Positions 54,745 to 62,591 of a stretch of DNA of 64,000 nucleotides are shown one piece after another. The notes under the pieces were generated by a model. That model searched no databases. It was not told where the DNA came from and saw only the letters and a list, made by a program, of their open reading frames with translations. Every line of letters begins with the position of its first letter. The stretch's first letter is position 1. This stretch comes from Nocardioides sp. NBC_00368 (GTDB lineage Bacteria; Actinomycetota; Actinomycetes; Propionibacteriales; Nocardioidaceae), in contig NZ_CP107970.1 of assembly GCF_036090055.1 (NCBI RefSeq), forward strand, positions 2,501 to 66,500, written 5' to 3'. The position numbers and the translations under genes were made by a program.

Positions 54745-55338
54745 GTGCCTCTCCGTATCCGGCGCAGCGTCGCGCCGCTCGTCCTCGCCACCTCGCTCCT
54801 CGCCCTCGCGGCCACGGGATGCTCCTCCGAGACCGCCGACGGCGCGGGCGCGCCGAGCAGCCCCAGCCCGTCCGCGGAGGTGACCACCGAGCCGGGCGCC
54901 GAGCCCAGCACCGAGCCGACCGAGGACTCCAGCGGCACCTGCGCCACCGGCGACCTGACCTTCACCGTCTCCGAGAAGTCCCAGGCGGGCGGCTACTACC
55001 TGGTCACGGCGACCGCCAAGCCCGGCGTGACCTGCACCCTCGCGGGCCGGACGATCGAGGCCGGCTTCGGCTCCGACGTATCCGGCGACGTGATGCCGAG
55101 CGAGCAGGCGGAGGGCGACCCGATCACGATGACCGGCTCCACCAAGGCGTACGCCGGGGTCAACCCGCACAGCGGGTCGCAGGACGGCGGCGTTCAGTTC
55201 GAGGAGATCATCGTCTCCGCGCACGAGGGCGACATGGACCCGGTGTCCCTCAAGCTGCCGAGCACCGCCGAGGTCGACCAGCCGATCGGCACCAACTGGC
55301 ACACCGATCCGGCTAAGGCGGTGCCGTTCTCGGGCTGA
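54745..55338 (+). CDS. DUF4232-like lipoprotein
   Basis: A 197-residue lipoprotein: signal LVLATSLLALAATGC with lipobox ATGC, a Ser/Pro/Glu/Thr-rich linker (residues ~30-63), then one beta-sandwich domain holding two Cys (GTCATGDL and VTCTLAG), as in DUF4232. Function unknown. GTG 54745 has no clear Shine-Dalgarno, but tatagat at 54731-54737 makes a good -10, so a leaderless transcript is likely. Confidence 0.8.
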   Translation: MPLRIRRSVAPLVLATSLLALAATGCSSETADGAGAPSSPSPSAEVTTEPGAEPSTEPTEDSSGTCATGDLTFTVSEKSQAGGYYLVTATAKPGVTCTLAGRTIEAGFGSDVSGDVMPSEQAEGDPITMTGSTKAYAGVNPHSGSQDGGVQFEEIIVSAHEGDMDPVSLKLPSTAEVDQPIGTNWHTDPAKAVPFSG

Positions 55339-55380
55339 TCCGTCAGATCCGTACGTCGACCGGCGCCGCAAAGGCGTCGG

Positions 55381-55427
55381 CGTCTCGCCGAGGCCAAAGA
55401 TAGCGAGGCCGATCACGCCGGCGGCCC
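55381..55427 (-). pseudogene. remnant of an MFS transporter gene
   Basis: 47 nt that match the inside of the MFS gene at 61522-61568 at 41 of 47 positions, on the same strand. Read on the minus strand it codes GVIGLAIFGLGET, against VVIGLAIFGLGET in the intact gene. Four of the five differences within these codons are synonymous, so this is a relic of a diverged paralogue rather than a fresh duplication. Homology fades on both sides. It directly abuts the end of the candidate defence operon. Confidence 0.65.
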
Positions 55428-55448
55428 GCCGAACGCAGCGTCATCCGG

Positions 55449-55922
55449 TCACGTCAGCATCGAGGCGGCGGCGATGGTGATGCCCATGGCGAACAGCCCC
55501 AGAGCGGCGCGTATCCAGCGATACTTGACGATGATGATGTGGCTCAGCTCTGCGGCCGCCTCGACCAAACCGGATTGCTCGACCGGCTCGTCGCCGTCCA
55601 AGGCAGACGCGAGATGACCGGTCCTGGCAGCACGGTCGATGTCGGCGAAGGATGAGAACCCGGCTCCGGTGGTCCAAGCGCTGCGACGATAACGGGGGGT
55701 CAGGACCTTCAGAAGGCACCCCAGCGCTAGGAACCACAGGATGCATCCAAGTCGGGCCAGGAGAGCTGACAGGCCGCTTCCGTCGAGATTGGTCATGCCG
55801 ATCGGCGCCGCCAGACCCAGGCTCATCGCGGCGATGAGCATGGCGGCCTTGGTGTCCGCGTGGATCACCTCGGTGCGAAGGTCAGCCACGATCGCGGCCG
55901 CCGAGCTGTGCTCCCGGGTCAT
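55449..55922 (-). CDS. Pycsar effector-like transmembrane protein (PycTM)
   Basis: 157 residues. Reads as the PycTM fold: an N-terminal helix with ADTKAAMLIAAMSLGLA running into membrane segment 1, segment 2 at LARLGCILWFLALGCLLKVL, the conserved cytoplasmic stretch GFSSFADI, a helix with LSHIIIVKYRWIRAAL, and segment 3 at the C-terminus. In Pycsar, PycTM binds a cyclic pyrimidine and disrupts the membrane. Here it is the last gene of the operon and overlaps the preceding gene by 4 bp (ATGA). The domain call is by pattern recognition. Confidence 0.78.
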   Translation of the reverse strand: MTREHSSAAAIVADLRTEVIHADTKAAMLIAAMSLGLAAPIGMTNLDGSGLSALLARLGCILWFLALGCLLKVLTPRYRRSAWTTGAGFSSFADIDRAARTGHLASALDGDEPVEQSGLVEAAAELSHIIIVKYRWIRAALGLFAMGITIAAASMLT

Positions 55923-56293
55923 GTCAGCAGCACCAGGCACATGGCGCTGAATCCGGCTCCGACCAGGGCTTGCGTACGTCCGGTCTCCTGTGATGCGAAG
56001 TCGACGGCATCGGATACCACCAGGCCGAGGGCGTAGAGGGTGCAGGCGAGGCCGGAGATGATCTCGCCGTAGCCGAAGAGGAACGGAAGTGGCCGCCCGA
56101 CGGCTTTGCGGAGAACCGTCGTGCAAGCGTATTCGGGCACGAGCAGGATTGCCCCGACGGCATCAACGACGAGGCTGACGCCGGCCGGGAACCGTTCGGC
56201 GAGCGGGCCCAGCAACCAGCGGAAGGCGAGATAGAAACCTGTCGCCGCGACAACCCACCAGATTGCCAGGTCAGCGATCGCGTCGGTCTTCAT
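55919..56293 (-). CDS. small four-segment membrane protein, unknown
   Basis: 124 residues with four hydrophobic segments: LAIWWVVAATGFYLAFRWLL, SLVVDAVGAILLVPEYACTT, IISGLACTLYALGLVVSDAV and ALVGAGFSAMCLVLL. No family recognised. It overlaps the SPFH gene by 23 bp and the PycTM gene by 4 bp, so it belongs to the same operon and may partner PycTM or the SPFH protein in the membrane. An earlier start at 56302 adds three residues. Confidence 0.7.
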   Translation of the reverse strand: MKTDAIADLAIWWVVAATGFYLAFRWLLGPLAERFPAGVSLVVDAVGAILLVPEYACTTVLRKAVGRPLPFLFGYGEIISGLACTLYALGLVVSDAVDFASQETGRTQALVGAGFSAMCLVLLT

Positions 56294-57290
56294 CGTCTGC
56301 ACCGGGGTCGGGTGTGGGCTGGGGCAGCTGCTGCTCGAACTGGGGCTGACGTTGCGCCGTGCTGCTGTTGGCGACCGTCTCGAGAATCTCGAGCATCGTC
56401 TCGGTGGCCATCCGGGCCGGGTCTTCGAGCTGGTGGTCTTCGAGGCGGCCCTCCTCGAGAAGCTTGATGGCCAGCTGTGCCTTGGTGGCCAGGGTTTGTT
56501 GCTTGTCGCTCCGCAGTCCTTCCAGCGCGTGCGTGACGTTGCCTGGGTTCTGCGCGATCAACAGCGCCCACATGGCATCTTCATCGTTGAGGAACTGTTG
56601 GAAGAACTCAGTGTTCTGCCGCGTGAGCTCGTGCTTCTGCTGGGTCGCCGCCCGGTTGGTGATGTGCTGCTCCGCGTTCTGCTCCGTCTGATATCGCTGC
56701 TGGCGAAGCGCGGTGAAGTGTTCCAACGCCTGCGCATCGAGGGTGAGTCGCACGATGCAGCTCACCCGCAGGCCGAGATGCTCGCCGATGCGGGCCTGTT
56801 CGAGGGCCCGGTTCACCTCGATCTCGGCTTCGGCATTCTTCTCGATCTGGAACTGTCGGGTTCGGCTGATCAGCACCTTGCGGAGCTCCGGCTCGATCGT
56901 GGTCCGGACGTCATGAACCCCGCTGCGTACGACCGTCCCGGAGTCGAAAACGTGCCAGGTTACGTCGACCTCGGTGTGGAAGAAGAAGGCGTCGCCCGAG
57001 CTGGGCAGGTCGTACTCGAAGAACTGGTGATGGTAGCCGCGGTCGACCTCGTAGAGCTTGACGTAGTTGCGCCAGGCGAGCTCGCCACGGGTGGGTTGAT
57101 GAGCGGCCATGTATGTGGTGAGGCTGCCGTCGGCGCCGACGAGGACCAGATCGGCGTCAGCGGAGACCTCGAGCGGGGCTCGGACGAACTCGAAGCGACG
57201 AAGCGTGCGCACGCTGCGGATCGGGTCGGTCACGACGGCCGGGTACCCGACGGGCTCGATGGGTTGGATGGGGTTGGATGCTTCGGACAT
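56271..57290 (-). CDS. SPFH/Band 7-like domain protein
   Basis: 339 residues. Residues ~45-185 look like an SPFH (stomatin/prohibitin) domain: DAFFFHTEVDVTWHVFDSGT, the VRSGVHDVRTTIEPELRKVL helix and NAEAEIEVNRAL. It is followed by a Gln/Glu-rich helical, probably coiled-coil region (EHFTALRQQRYQTEQNAEQH) and a polar C-terminal tail. No membrane segment is evident. SPFH proteins form ring scaffolds at membranes. ATG 57290 is preferred over 57350. Ten nt separate it from the STAND-like gene. Confidence 0.75.
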   Translation of the reverse strand: MSEASNPIQPIEPVGYPAVVTDPIRSVRTLRRFEFVRAPLEVSADADLVLVGADGSLTTYMAAHQPTRGELAWRNYVKLYEVDRGYHHQFFEYDLPSSGDAFFFHTEVDVTWHVFDSGTVVRSGVHDVRTTIEPELRKVLISRTRQFQIEKNAEAEIEVNRALEQARIGEHLGLRVSCIVRLTLDAQALEHFTALRQQRYQTEQNAEQHITNRAATQQKHELTRQNTEFFQQFLNDEDAMWALLIAQNPGNVTHALEGLRSDKQQTLATKAQLAIKLLEEGRLEDHQLEDPARMATETMLEILETVANSSTAQRQPQFEQQLPQPTPDPGADDEDRRDR

Positions 57291-57300
57291 CGGGGATACC

Positions 57301-59421
57301 TCACTGTTCGAGAAGGTGGTTTCGGATGCGATCTGCGACAAGGCGTGCATCCGGGGGCGCGTCAGCGGGAAGGTGGCGGAGCAGGTAGTCGAGCCGAGCG
57401 CGTTCGTTCGAGCTCACAGCAAGGTCGGCGAAGAGGCGCTGCAGTTCCGGGACGAGGGAGTCCTCCTCGAGCGCGAGGGTGATCCAGTCGGTGAGGCGGT
57501 CGCGGGCGTCGCCGCGTACCGCCGGGTCGTTCAGGGCGGCACGCCACAGCGTGGTGAGCGCAGCCCAGGCCTGCTTGTCGGAGGCGCTGTGGTTCAGCAG
57601 CGTCGGTCGTCCATCGGTTTGCTCGCCGGCAGCGATCGCGAATGCCCGATGCGCCAGGTCTCGGCGCGGTCCGCGTTCTCGTGACCAGCCGACCAAGGTG
57701 TTTCGTGCCTCGCTGGCGAGAGGACTGATGAGCAGACGCGCCGCCGCTCGCTCCAGCTCACGTTCGAGCTGAGGATCGCTGGTCGGCATCTCGGCGATCT
57801 CGGAGATCAACAAGATGGCAGACGCGTCGGAGAGGTCGGCAAGCGCGTCGGCGGTATGGACAACGGTCCAGCGCCTGGCTACGCCTCCCTCGGCCCAGCG
57901 CTTCAGCACCTCATCGACTTTGGTCTTGGCGCCCTGCTCCGTGGCGGCGAAAAGCGCCCAGGCAGCCACCTGCCGTTGTCCGAGCTGCTTGGAGCCTGCC
58001 CACTGTCCCAGCAGCGAGTTGGCGATGGAAGGAAAGTCGATCGATGCCAAGAAACCTGCCGCAAGCGCGGCTCGCACCCGGGAAGCTCGTGGTGCCGTCG
58101 CGCCGAGGTCGCGGAGCCAGCGGCGGATCGGGTCGCGTGCGGTCGGATGCTCGAGCCACACGTGGCGCAGCACTGCCGGCCAGGTCGCAGGATTGCGGAA
58201 GGCGGTCACCGTGTTCAGGGCGAGATCGTGGTCGGTATCGACCGTGTCGATTTCGTAGGCTCGCGCCCAGTCGAGTCTGGCGCTGTGACTGGTGCCGAAG
58301 GTCGACAGCGACCGGTGTTCCTCGAAGGTACGGTAGAGGTCGTCCCCTGCCTCGGCGATGGTTGGGTAGGGCAGCCGGTCGAGCACGGCGAGTGCGATCA
58401 GGAAGGCCTTCTCGCGCAAGGAGCCGTTGGTGTCCGCAAACACTCGCCGCGCGTGGTTCTCGGCAGCTGTGACCCGATAGTCGGCGAGGTCATGCAAGGT
58501 CGCCTGTCCGTTGAGATAGTCGGCGAGTCTACGTGCGTACCCGACGATCTCCTGAGGGGCCGGCTCGGTCTCGAGGTACGTCCGGGTCTCCTCGAGGTCC
58601 AGTCCGAGCTTCAGGCGAGACTGATCGAGACGGTACGTATCAAGGTGTGCGCGCAGTATGTCGCCAGCAGCCGGTGGGCGCCATTCGTGCTGCTCCGTCA
58701 GAGCCGCCTCTACCGCGGTGCGCGGATCGATCGTGATGATCGCGTAGCCGTCGCAGTCCTCGAGCTTCTCTCGGAGCGTGTGCAGATGATGTTGGCGGAG
58801 CGGGTCGTCGGTGTTGATCGAGAGGTCAGAGATCAGGTGGTAGGCCCCGTTGATCACCTGGTCGGCCAGATAGTCTGGCTGGATCTTTGGACTGAGAACG
58901 TGCACGGGCCGTGCGACTTGGTCGACGTCGGTGAGGATGCCGATCGACGCGGTTCGGCGGCCGGATGCCTTCGGACCACAAAGCACGAGGACCCGGTCGT
59001 CGCGCAGACGCTGCACGAGTTCGTCGTGATCAGAGGTCCTGACGAATCCTTGAAGGAGTGAGGTCACCGACGACGCGGGCATCGGACCGCTGGTGGACCT
59101 TCGGTGCGAGAACCCGTAGTAGTTGTGGGTGATGGTCTTGTTGCCGCCTACCGCATCACCTCCGAACTCTGCCTTACCGATGACGTTCGCGCTGTCCGCG
59201 AGATACTCCCGGGCCTGCCGTCGGAAGTCATTGACTGCTTCCTGGGCCTCGGCCTCGTCGTCCGCTGCCTTGTCCTTGGTCTGCTCCGCCGACTGCCCAT
59301 GTTCAGCGCCCTGATCGGATCTGTTGGCGTTCGTACCTGACTCGTTGGAGTCGGACTTCGCGTTCTCGGATCGTGTGTCCTCGGACTCTGCCGAATCGGC
59401 CGGGGGCGCTTCGGCGGTCAT
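57301..59421 (-). CDS. STAND-like protein with degenerate P-loop and N-terminal signalling motif
   Basis: 706 residues. Residues 1-60 are acidic and disordered (S/E/D/N-rich). A short helix precedes a motif at 82-103 containing FGGDAVGGNKTITHNYYGF. A P-loop-like strand follows at ~143-160: VLVLCGPKASGRRTASI, where the Walker A Lys is replaced by Arg155. A hydrophobic strand ending in Asp (YAIITID) suggests Walker B. The remaining ~400 residues are all-helical, HEAT/TPR-like. This fits the inactive STAND class of actinobacterial conflict proteins. Start overlaps the cyclase-like stop (ATGA). Confidence 0.72.
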   Translation of the reverse strand: MTAEAPPADSAESEDTRSENAKSDSNESGTNANRSDQGAEHGQSAEQTKDKAADDEAEAQEAVNDFRRQAREYLADSANVIGKAEFGGDAVGGNKTITHNYYGFSHRRSTSGPMPASSVTSLLQGFVRTSDHDELVQRLRDDRVLVLCGPKASGRRTASIGILTDVDQVARPVHVLSPKIQPDYLADQVINGAYHLISDLSINTDDPLRQHHLHTLREKLEDCDGYAIITIDPRTAVEAALTEQHEWRPPAAGDILRAHLDTYRLDQSRLKLGLDLEETRTYLETEPAPQEIVGYARRLADYLNGQATLHDLADYRVTAAENHARRVFADTNGSLREKAFLIALAVLDRLPYPTIAEAGDDLYRTFEEHRSLSTFGTSHSARLDWARAYEIDTVDTDHDLALNTVTAFRNPATWPAVLRHVWLEHPTARDPIRRWLRDLGATAPRASRVRAALAAGFLASIDFPSIANSLLGQWAGSKQLGQRQVAAWALFAATEQGAKTKVDEVLKRWAEGGVARRWTVVHTADALADLSDASAILLISEIAEMPTSDPQLERELERAAARLLISPLASEARNTLVGWSRERGPRRDLAHRAFAIAAGEQTDGRPTLLNHSASDKQAWAALTTLWRAALNDPAVRGDARDRLTDWITLALEEDSLVPELQRLFADLAVSSNERARLDYLLRHLPADAPPDARLVADRIRNHLLEQ

Positions 59422-60185
59422 TCGTGATTCACCGTCTTGTTGCCGGCGATGTTGTCACCGTGAAACGTGATGTTGCCGCTGCCGCTGAAGAAGTTGCCTG
59501 ACGTCGGTGCGGGCTGTTGCGGTGAAGGCGCCTCGGGTCGCGGTGTGGGGGTGGTTTGCGGAGTCGGTGCCGCCGACTCCGCCGATGTCGTCTGGTCCGC
59601 AGGTGCCCTGTGCCGCGGCGGAGTTGTGGCGTAGATCCACCCAGCGACCCGTGGCTCCTTGTCATCGGCATCGATCGGGTGGAAGTGGTCGGCGCGTATA
59701 CCGCTGAAGTCGTGGAGGATCACGTCGTGGTGAACAGTCTCGCTGACTGCGAACACGAGCAGTTCGCCGGACTCTTCGAGCTGGGCGTACAGCTTCTTGG
59801 AGTTGAGCAGGCGGAAGACCTCGATTGCGGGAGTTCCGAGGACTCCCCGGGACGTGATCTCGACGTCACCGGCGTGCACGGCAGCGCGCATCCGGATCTT
59901 CGCGGTGTCACTGGCCAGACGGTTGTAGTCGTAGAGAGCGGTCGGCAGTTCGGTGAGTACGGAACGGATGAGCTTCGCCTTCACCACGTCCGCGTCGAGA
60001 ACGACGAGGACGCCATCGCCCCGATCTTCCACCCGCGCGGATGTCTGCTCGATCTCCGCCTTGGCGAGGACCTGCTCCAAGAAGCCGTACATGACCCGCT
60101 GGGCCTCTGCCTGCTCGATGTGCTGTCGTGGACCGAACTTCTCGATGTCGAGCACCAGCAGGGTCTTGTGGACCGGATCGGCCAT
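59418..60185 (-). CDS. nucleotide-cyclase-like protein with C-terminal signalling motif
   Basis: 255 residues. Residues 5-185 follow the class III cyclase plan: first metal Asp13 in LVLDIEKFG, second metal Asp57 in DRGDGVLVVLD, AAVHAGDVEI, and GTPAIEVFRLLN, where Arg125 holds the transition-state Arg position but Glu122 replaces the usual Asn. Activity is therefore possible but not certain. A Pro/Thr/Gln-rich linker (~188-229) leads to the terminal motif NITFHGDNIAGNKTVNHE, shared with the next protein. ATG 60185 has GGAGG 8 nt upstream; GTG 60194 is a weaker option. Confidence 0.72.
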   Translation of the reverse strand: MADPVHKTLLVLDIEKFGPRQHIEQAEAQRVMYGFLEQVLAKAEIEQTSARVEDRGDGVLVVLDADVVKAKLIRSVLTELPTALYDYNRLASDTAKIRMRAAVHAGDVEITSRGVLGTPAIEVFRLLNSKKLYAQLEESGELLVFAVSETVHHDVILHDFSGIRADHFHPIDADDKEPRVAGWIYATTPPRHRAPADQTTSAESAAPTPQTTPTPRPEAPSPQQPAPTSGNFFSGSGNITFHGDNIAGNKTVNHE

Positions 60186-60256
60186 GGTCTCCACCTCCGA
60201 TGAGTCGATTGAGACCTCAGCATCGCGTCAGCCGCGGGGTTCCGATAGGACGGTTG

Positions 60257-60979
60257 TCACCGGTCGAATGTGACCGATTTACCTTCGCTGACGCGGCGCA
60301 GCATGCCTGGTCGGAGGATGACGTAACGTCGGTTGCTCGTTGCGATCAGGCCCTTCTCGCGAAACTCCTTGAGGACCCGGGTCACGCCCTCGCGAGCGCA
60401 GCCGACGGAACCGGCGAGCTCGTGCTGGGTCAACGACATCCGGATGACAATCCCGGCCTCCTGGCGCTCCCCATGGGCCCCGGCGAGCTCAAGGAGCACG
60501 CGCGCGAGCCGTTGGGGCACCGTCTTCGAGGCCTGCTCCAGCCGCTGTCGGTCCGAGGTCCGCCAACGGTCGTTGGTGAGGGCGAGGAGCTGCCGCCAAG
60601 CGCTCCGGTGGCGGTCGAGGAAGCGGGAGAACTCTTCGCCGGGCACATGGCGAGCGACTACTGGCTCGAGCGTGGTCACAGTTACGGCACGGACGGTGTC
60701 GTCGAGTCCGGCGCTCTCGCCGATCACGTCGCCTGGTCCTCGTCTGGCGAGCAGTCCTTCGTGCCCTGACAGAGTCGTGCCGGTGACCTTCAGCCATCCG
60801 CTGCGGATCAGGAGCACGTGAGTCGAGGGCTCACCCGCCCGCATCACCACGGCCTTGCCGGGATATGTCACCTCGAGTCCGAGCCGCAAGGCATCGTCTC
60901 GAGCCGGGCCTTCCAACCGGAGGAGGTACGGGACTTGGTCGTCCAGGCGGAACGAATTCCGCCGCGGATGCGTACTCAT
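60257..60979 (-). CDS. Crp/Fnr-family transcriptional regulator
   Basis: A 240-residue regulator. The N-terminal cyclic-nucleotide-binding barrel keeps the phosphate-cassette elements (GDVIGESAGL, then Arg in TVRAVTV), so ligand binding is plausible. It has a long dimer helix (DRQRLEQASKTVPQRLARVL) and a C-terminal Crp-type HTH (LTQHELAGSVGCAREGVTRV, then LKEFREKGLI). ATG 60979 (MSTHPRRN) is preferred to GTG 60997. It ends 71 nt before the cyclase-like gene, same strand, suggesting that it regulates the operon and may read the same nucleotide. The 248 nt upstream (60980-61227) show no gene. Confidence 0.88.
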   Translation of the reverse strand: MSTHPRRNSFRLDDQVPYLLRLEGPARDDALRLGLEVTYPGKAVVMRAGEPSTHVLLIRSGWLKVTGTTLSGHEGLLARRGPGDVIGESAGLDDTVRAVTVTTLEPVVARHVPGEEFSRFLDRHRSAWRQLLALTNDRWRTSDRQRLEQASKTVPQRLARVLLELAGAHGERQEAGIVIRMSLTQHELAGSVGCAREGVTRVLKEFREKGLIATSNRRYVILRPGMLRRVSEGKSVTFDR

Positions 60980-61227
60980 GGGCGACCCGACCCCCACCTC
61001 GGTGACTCAGCACGAACATCCGCCAATGTACGTTGGCCGGTCGCCGTTCGGCTTCGGTTGTGACGATTTCGGCGGATTCCGTTCCGTCCAGCGGTCGTCA
61101 AGCCTGGCGAGCGGGGCGATATCGCTGAACCGCGGCGACAGCACGGGCGATGCCGGCTACATGGTGCGTCGGCTCGGGCATGGATCCGATCTGCGTAACC
61201 CCGCGTACGAGCGGCCGGCGTGGTCGC

Positions 61228-62487
61228 CTACTCGGCGGCCGCGCCCGCCGGCTCCTGGATGGGCTCTGACTCTTGGGCGCCGTCCTCGGCCGCGGTGAGC
61301 AGGAAGCGGAGCCGGGTCAGCACCAGGCCGGCGGTGAGAGTGCCGCCGATGACGACGAACGCCCACAGGTGGCCGAGGCCGCTGCCGATGAGGGAGCCGG
61401 CCAGCGCGGGTCCGAGGATCTGGCCGAGGGTCAGGGTGAGCCCGAGCGAGGCGTTGTAGCGGCCGCGCAGGTGGTCGGGGGCGATGGTGTTCGCCAGGCC
61501 GGTCACGATCGGCGCCCACAGCGTCTCGCCGAGACCGAAGATCGCCAGGCCGATCACGACGGCGGCCACCGCGCCGGCGACGGGCATCAGGTCCGCCGCC
61601 GCCAGCACGCTCCAGGCGAGCGACCAGGTCAGCACGGCGCAGGCCAATGCGGTGGTACGCCGCCACCCCGACGTGAGCCGCAGCAGGACGACCTGCCCGC
61701 AGACGATCACGGCGGCGTTCGCGGCGAAGGCCCAGCCGAGGGCGGTGGCCGGCACGTCGGCCACGTCCACGGCGTAGGCGGTCGCGCCGGCCTCGAGCTG
61801 GCCGTAGCCGAAGGTCACAGCGAGCACGCCGCAGCCGACCAGGGCCACCGCCCGCCGGTCCCGAAGCACCTCGCCCCAGGAGCCGGCGCTCGCATTGTCC
61901 GCGTCGTCCTGCGTGGGACGGGCGGGGGAGCGGACCAGCAAGGCGAGCACCGCGGCGTAGGCGAGGTAGGCGACGGCGTCGCAGAGGTAGAGAGTCTGGA
62001 AGGTCTCCGGGCGCTCGACGTCGATCAGGAACGCGCTGACCAGGCCGCCCAGACCGATGCCCGCGTTCAGCCCCAGGAAGGCGAACCCGTAGGCGCGCTC
62101 GCGGTCGGCGGCGGGGACCATCGCGGCCAGCATGGTCGTGGTGCCGGGCCACAGCGGAGAGGCGCCCACGACCACGCCGGCGAGCACCGCCATCGTGGGC
62201 ACGGTGCCGTCGACGAAGCCGAGCGATCCGATCGAGATCGACTCCACGGCCAGCGCGCCCAGCAGTACCGCGCGAGGTCCGAAGCGGTCGAGGAGCGCTC
62301 CGACGCCGGGGGCGGCGAGCAGGCCGACCACGCCCATCCAGGCGAACATCCAGCCGGCGGTCGACGAGCCGAGGTCCTGGACCTGGGCCATGTAGACGTA
62401 GAGGAACGGCAGGGTGAGGCCGTTGCCGAGGGAGGCGAACGCGAAGCCGGCGAGCACGCGAGTGGCCTGGCTGGGGGAGTTCGGCAC
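61228..62487 (-). CDS. MFS transporter, probable siderophore exporter
   Basis: A 419-residue, 12-segment MFS protein: N-terminal GFAFASLGNGLTLPFLYVYM, LLDRFGPRAVLLG (motif A region) and FGLGETLWAPIVTGLANTIA, with RGRYNASLGLTLTLGQILGP in the C-half. Divergent from a siderophore-type decarboxylase across tandem iron boxes, so export of a siderophore or its precursor is the likely job. GTG start 62487. The segment coding VIGLAIFGLGET has a relic copy at 55381-55427. Confidence 0.85.
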   Translation of the reverse strand: MPNSPSQATRVLAGFAFASLGNGLTLPFLYVYMAQVQDLGSSTAGWMFAWMGVVGLLAAPGVGALLDRFGPRAVLLGALAVESISIGSLGFVDGTVPTMAVLAGVVVGASPLWPGTTTMLAAMVPAADRERAYGFAFLGLNAGIGLGGLVSAFLIDVERPETFQTLYLCDAVAYLAYAAVLALLVRSPARPTQDDADNASAGSWGEVLRDRRAVALVGCGVLAVTFGYGQLEAGATAYAVDVADVPATALGWAFAANAAVIVCGQVVLLRLTSGWRRTTALACAVLTWSLAWSVLAAADLMPVAGAVAAVVIGLAIFGLGETLWAPIVTGLANTIAPDHLRGRYNASLGLTLTLGQILGPALAGSLIGSGLGHLWAFVVIGGTLTAGLVLTRLRFLLTAAEDGAQESEPIQEPAGAAAE

Positions 62488-62534
62488 GGGTGTGATCGTC
62501 CTCTCTCTGGCCCACCTGTCTGGCGGGGATGTGT

Positions 62535-62568
62535 TTAGGGTAGCCTCACTTAGGTTCGCCTAACCTAA
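62535..62568. promoter_or_regulatory. tandem overlapping DtxR/IdeR iron boxes
   Basis: ttaggttcgcctaacctaa (62550-62568) differs from the iron-box consensus at about two positions. An overlapping weaker box, ttagggtagcctcacttag, covers 62535-62553. They lie between the divergent MFS and decarboxylase starts, so iron repression of both is expected. Confidence 0.88.
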
Positions 62569-62591
62569 TCCCCCCGTGTCGAAGGAGACCA

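Noticed and set aside
57301..59421. Calling the STAND-like protein an active P-loop ATPase.
   Set aside because: The Walker A Lys is Arg155 in GPKASGRRT, so ATP hydrolysis cannot be assumed; STAND-like is used only for the fold pattern and architecture.
60256..60274. A gtcac-N9-gtgac dyad as a Crp operator upstream of the cyclase-like gene.
   Set aside because: It overlaps the Crp stop codon, has a 9-nt spacer unlike the usual 6, and the arms are only five bases.
60980..61227. A possible small gene upstream of the Crp regulator.
   Set aside because: The only open frames lack Shine-Dalgarno sequences, family motifs and codon bias; treated as promoter-bearing intergenic DNA.
55381..61568. The 47-nt direct repeat as attachment-site duplications of an integrated element.
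   Set aside because: Differences fall mainly at third codon positions of an MFS gene, which indicates coding homology between paralogues, and no integrase or recombinase gene lies between the copies.
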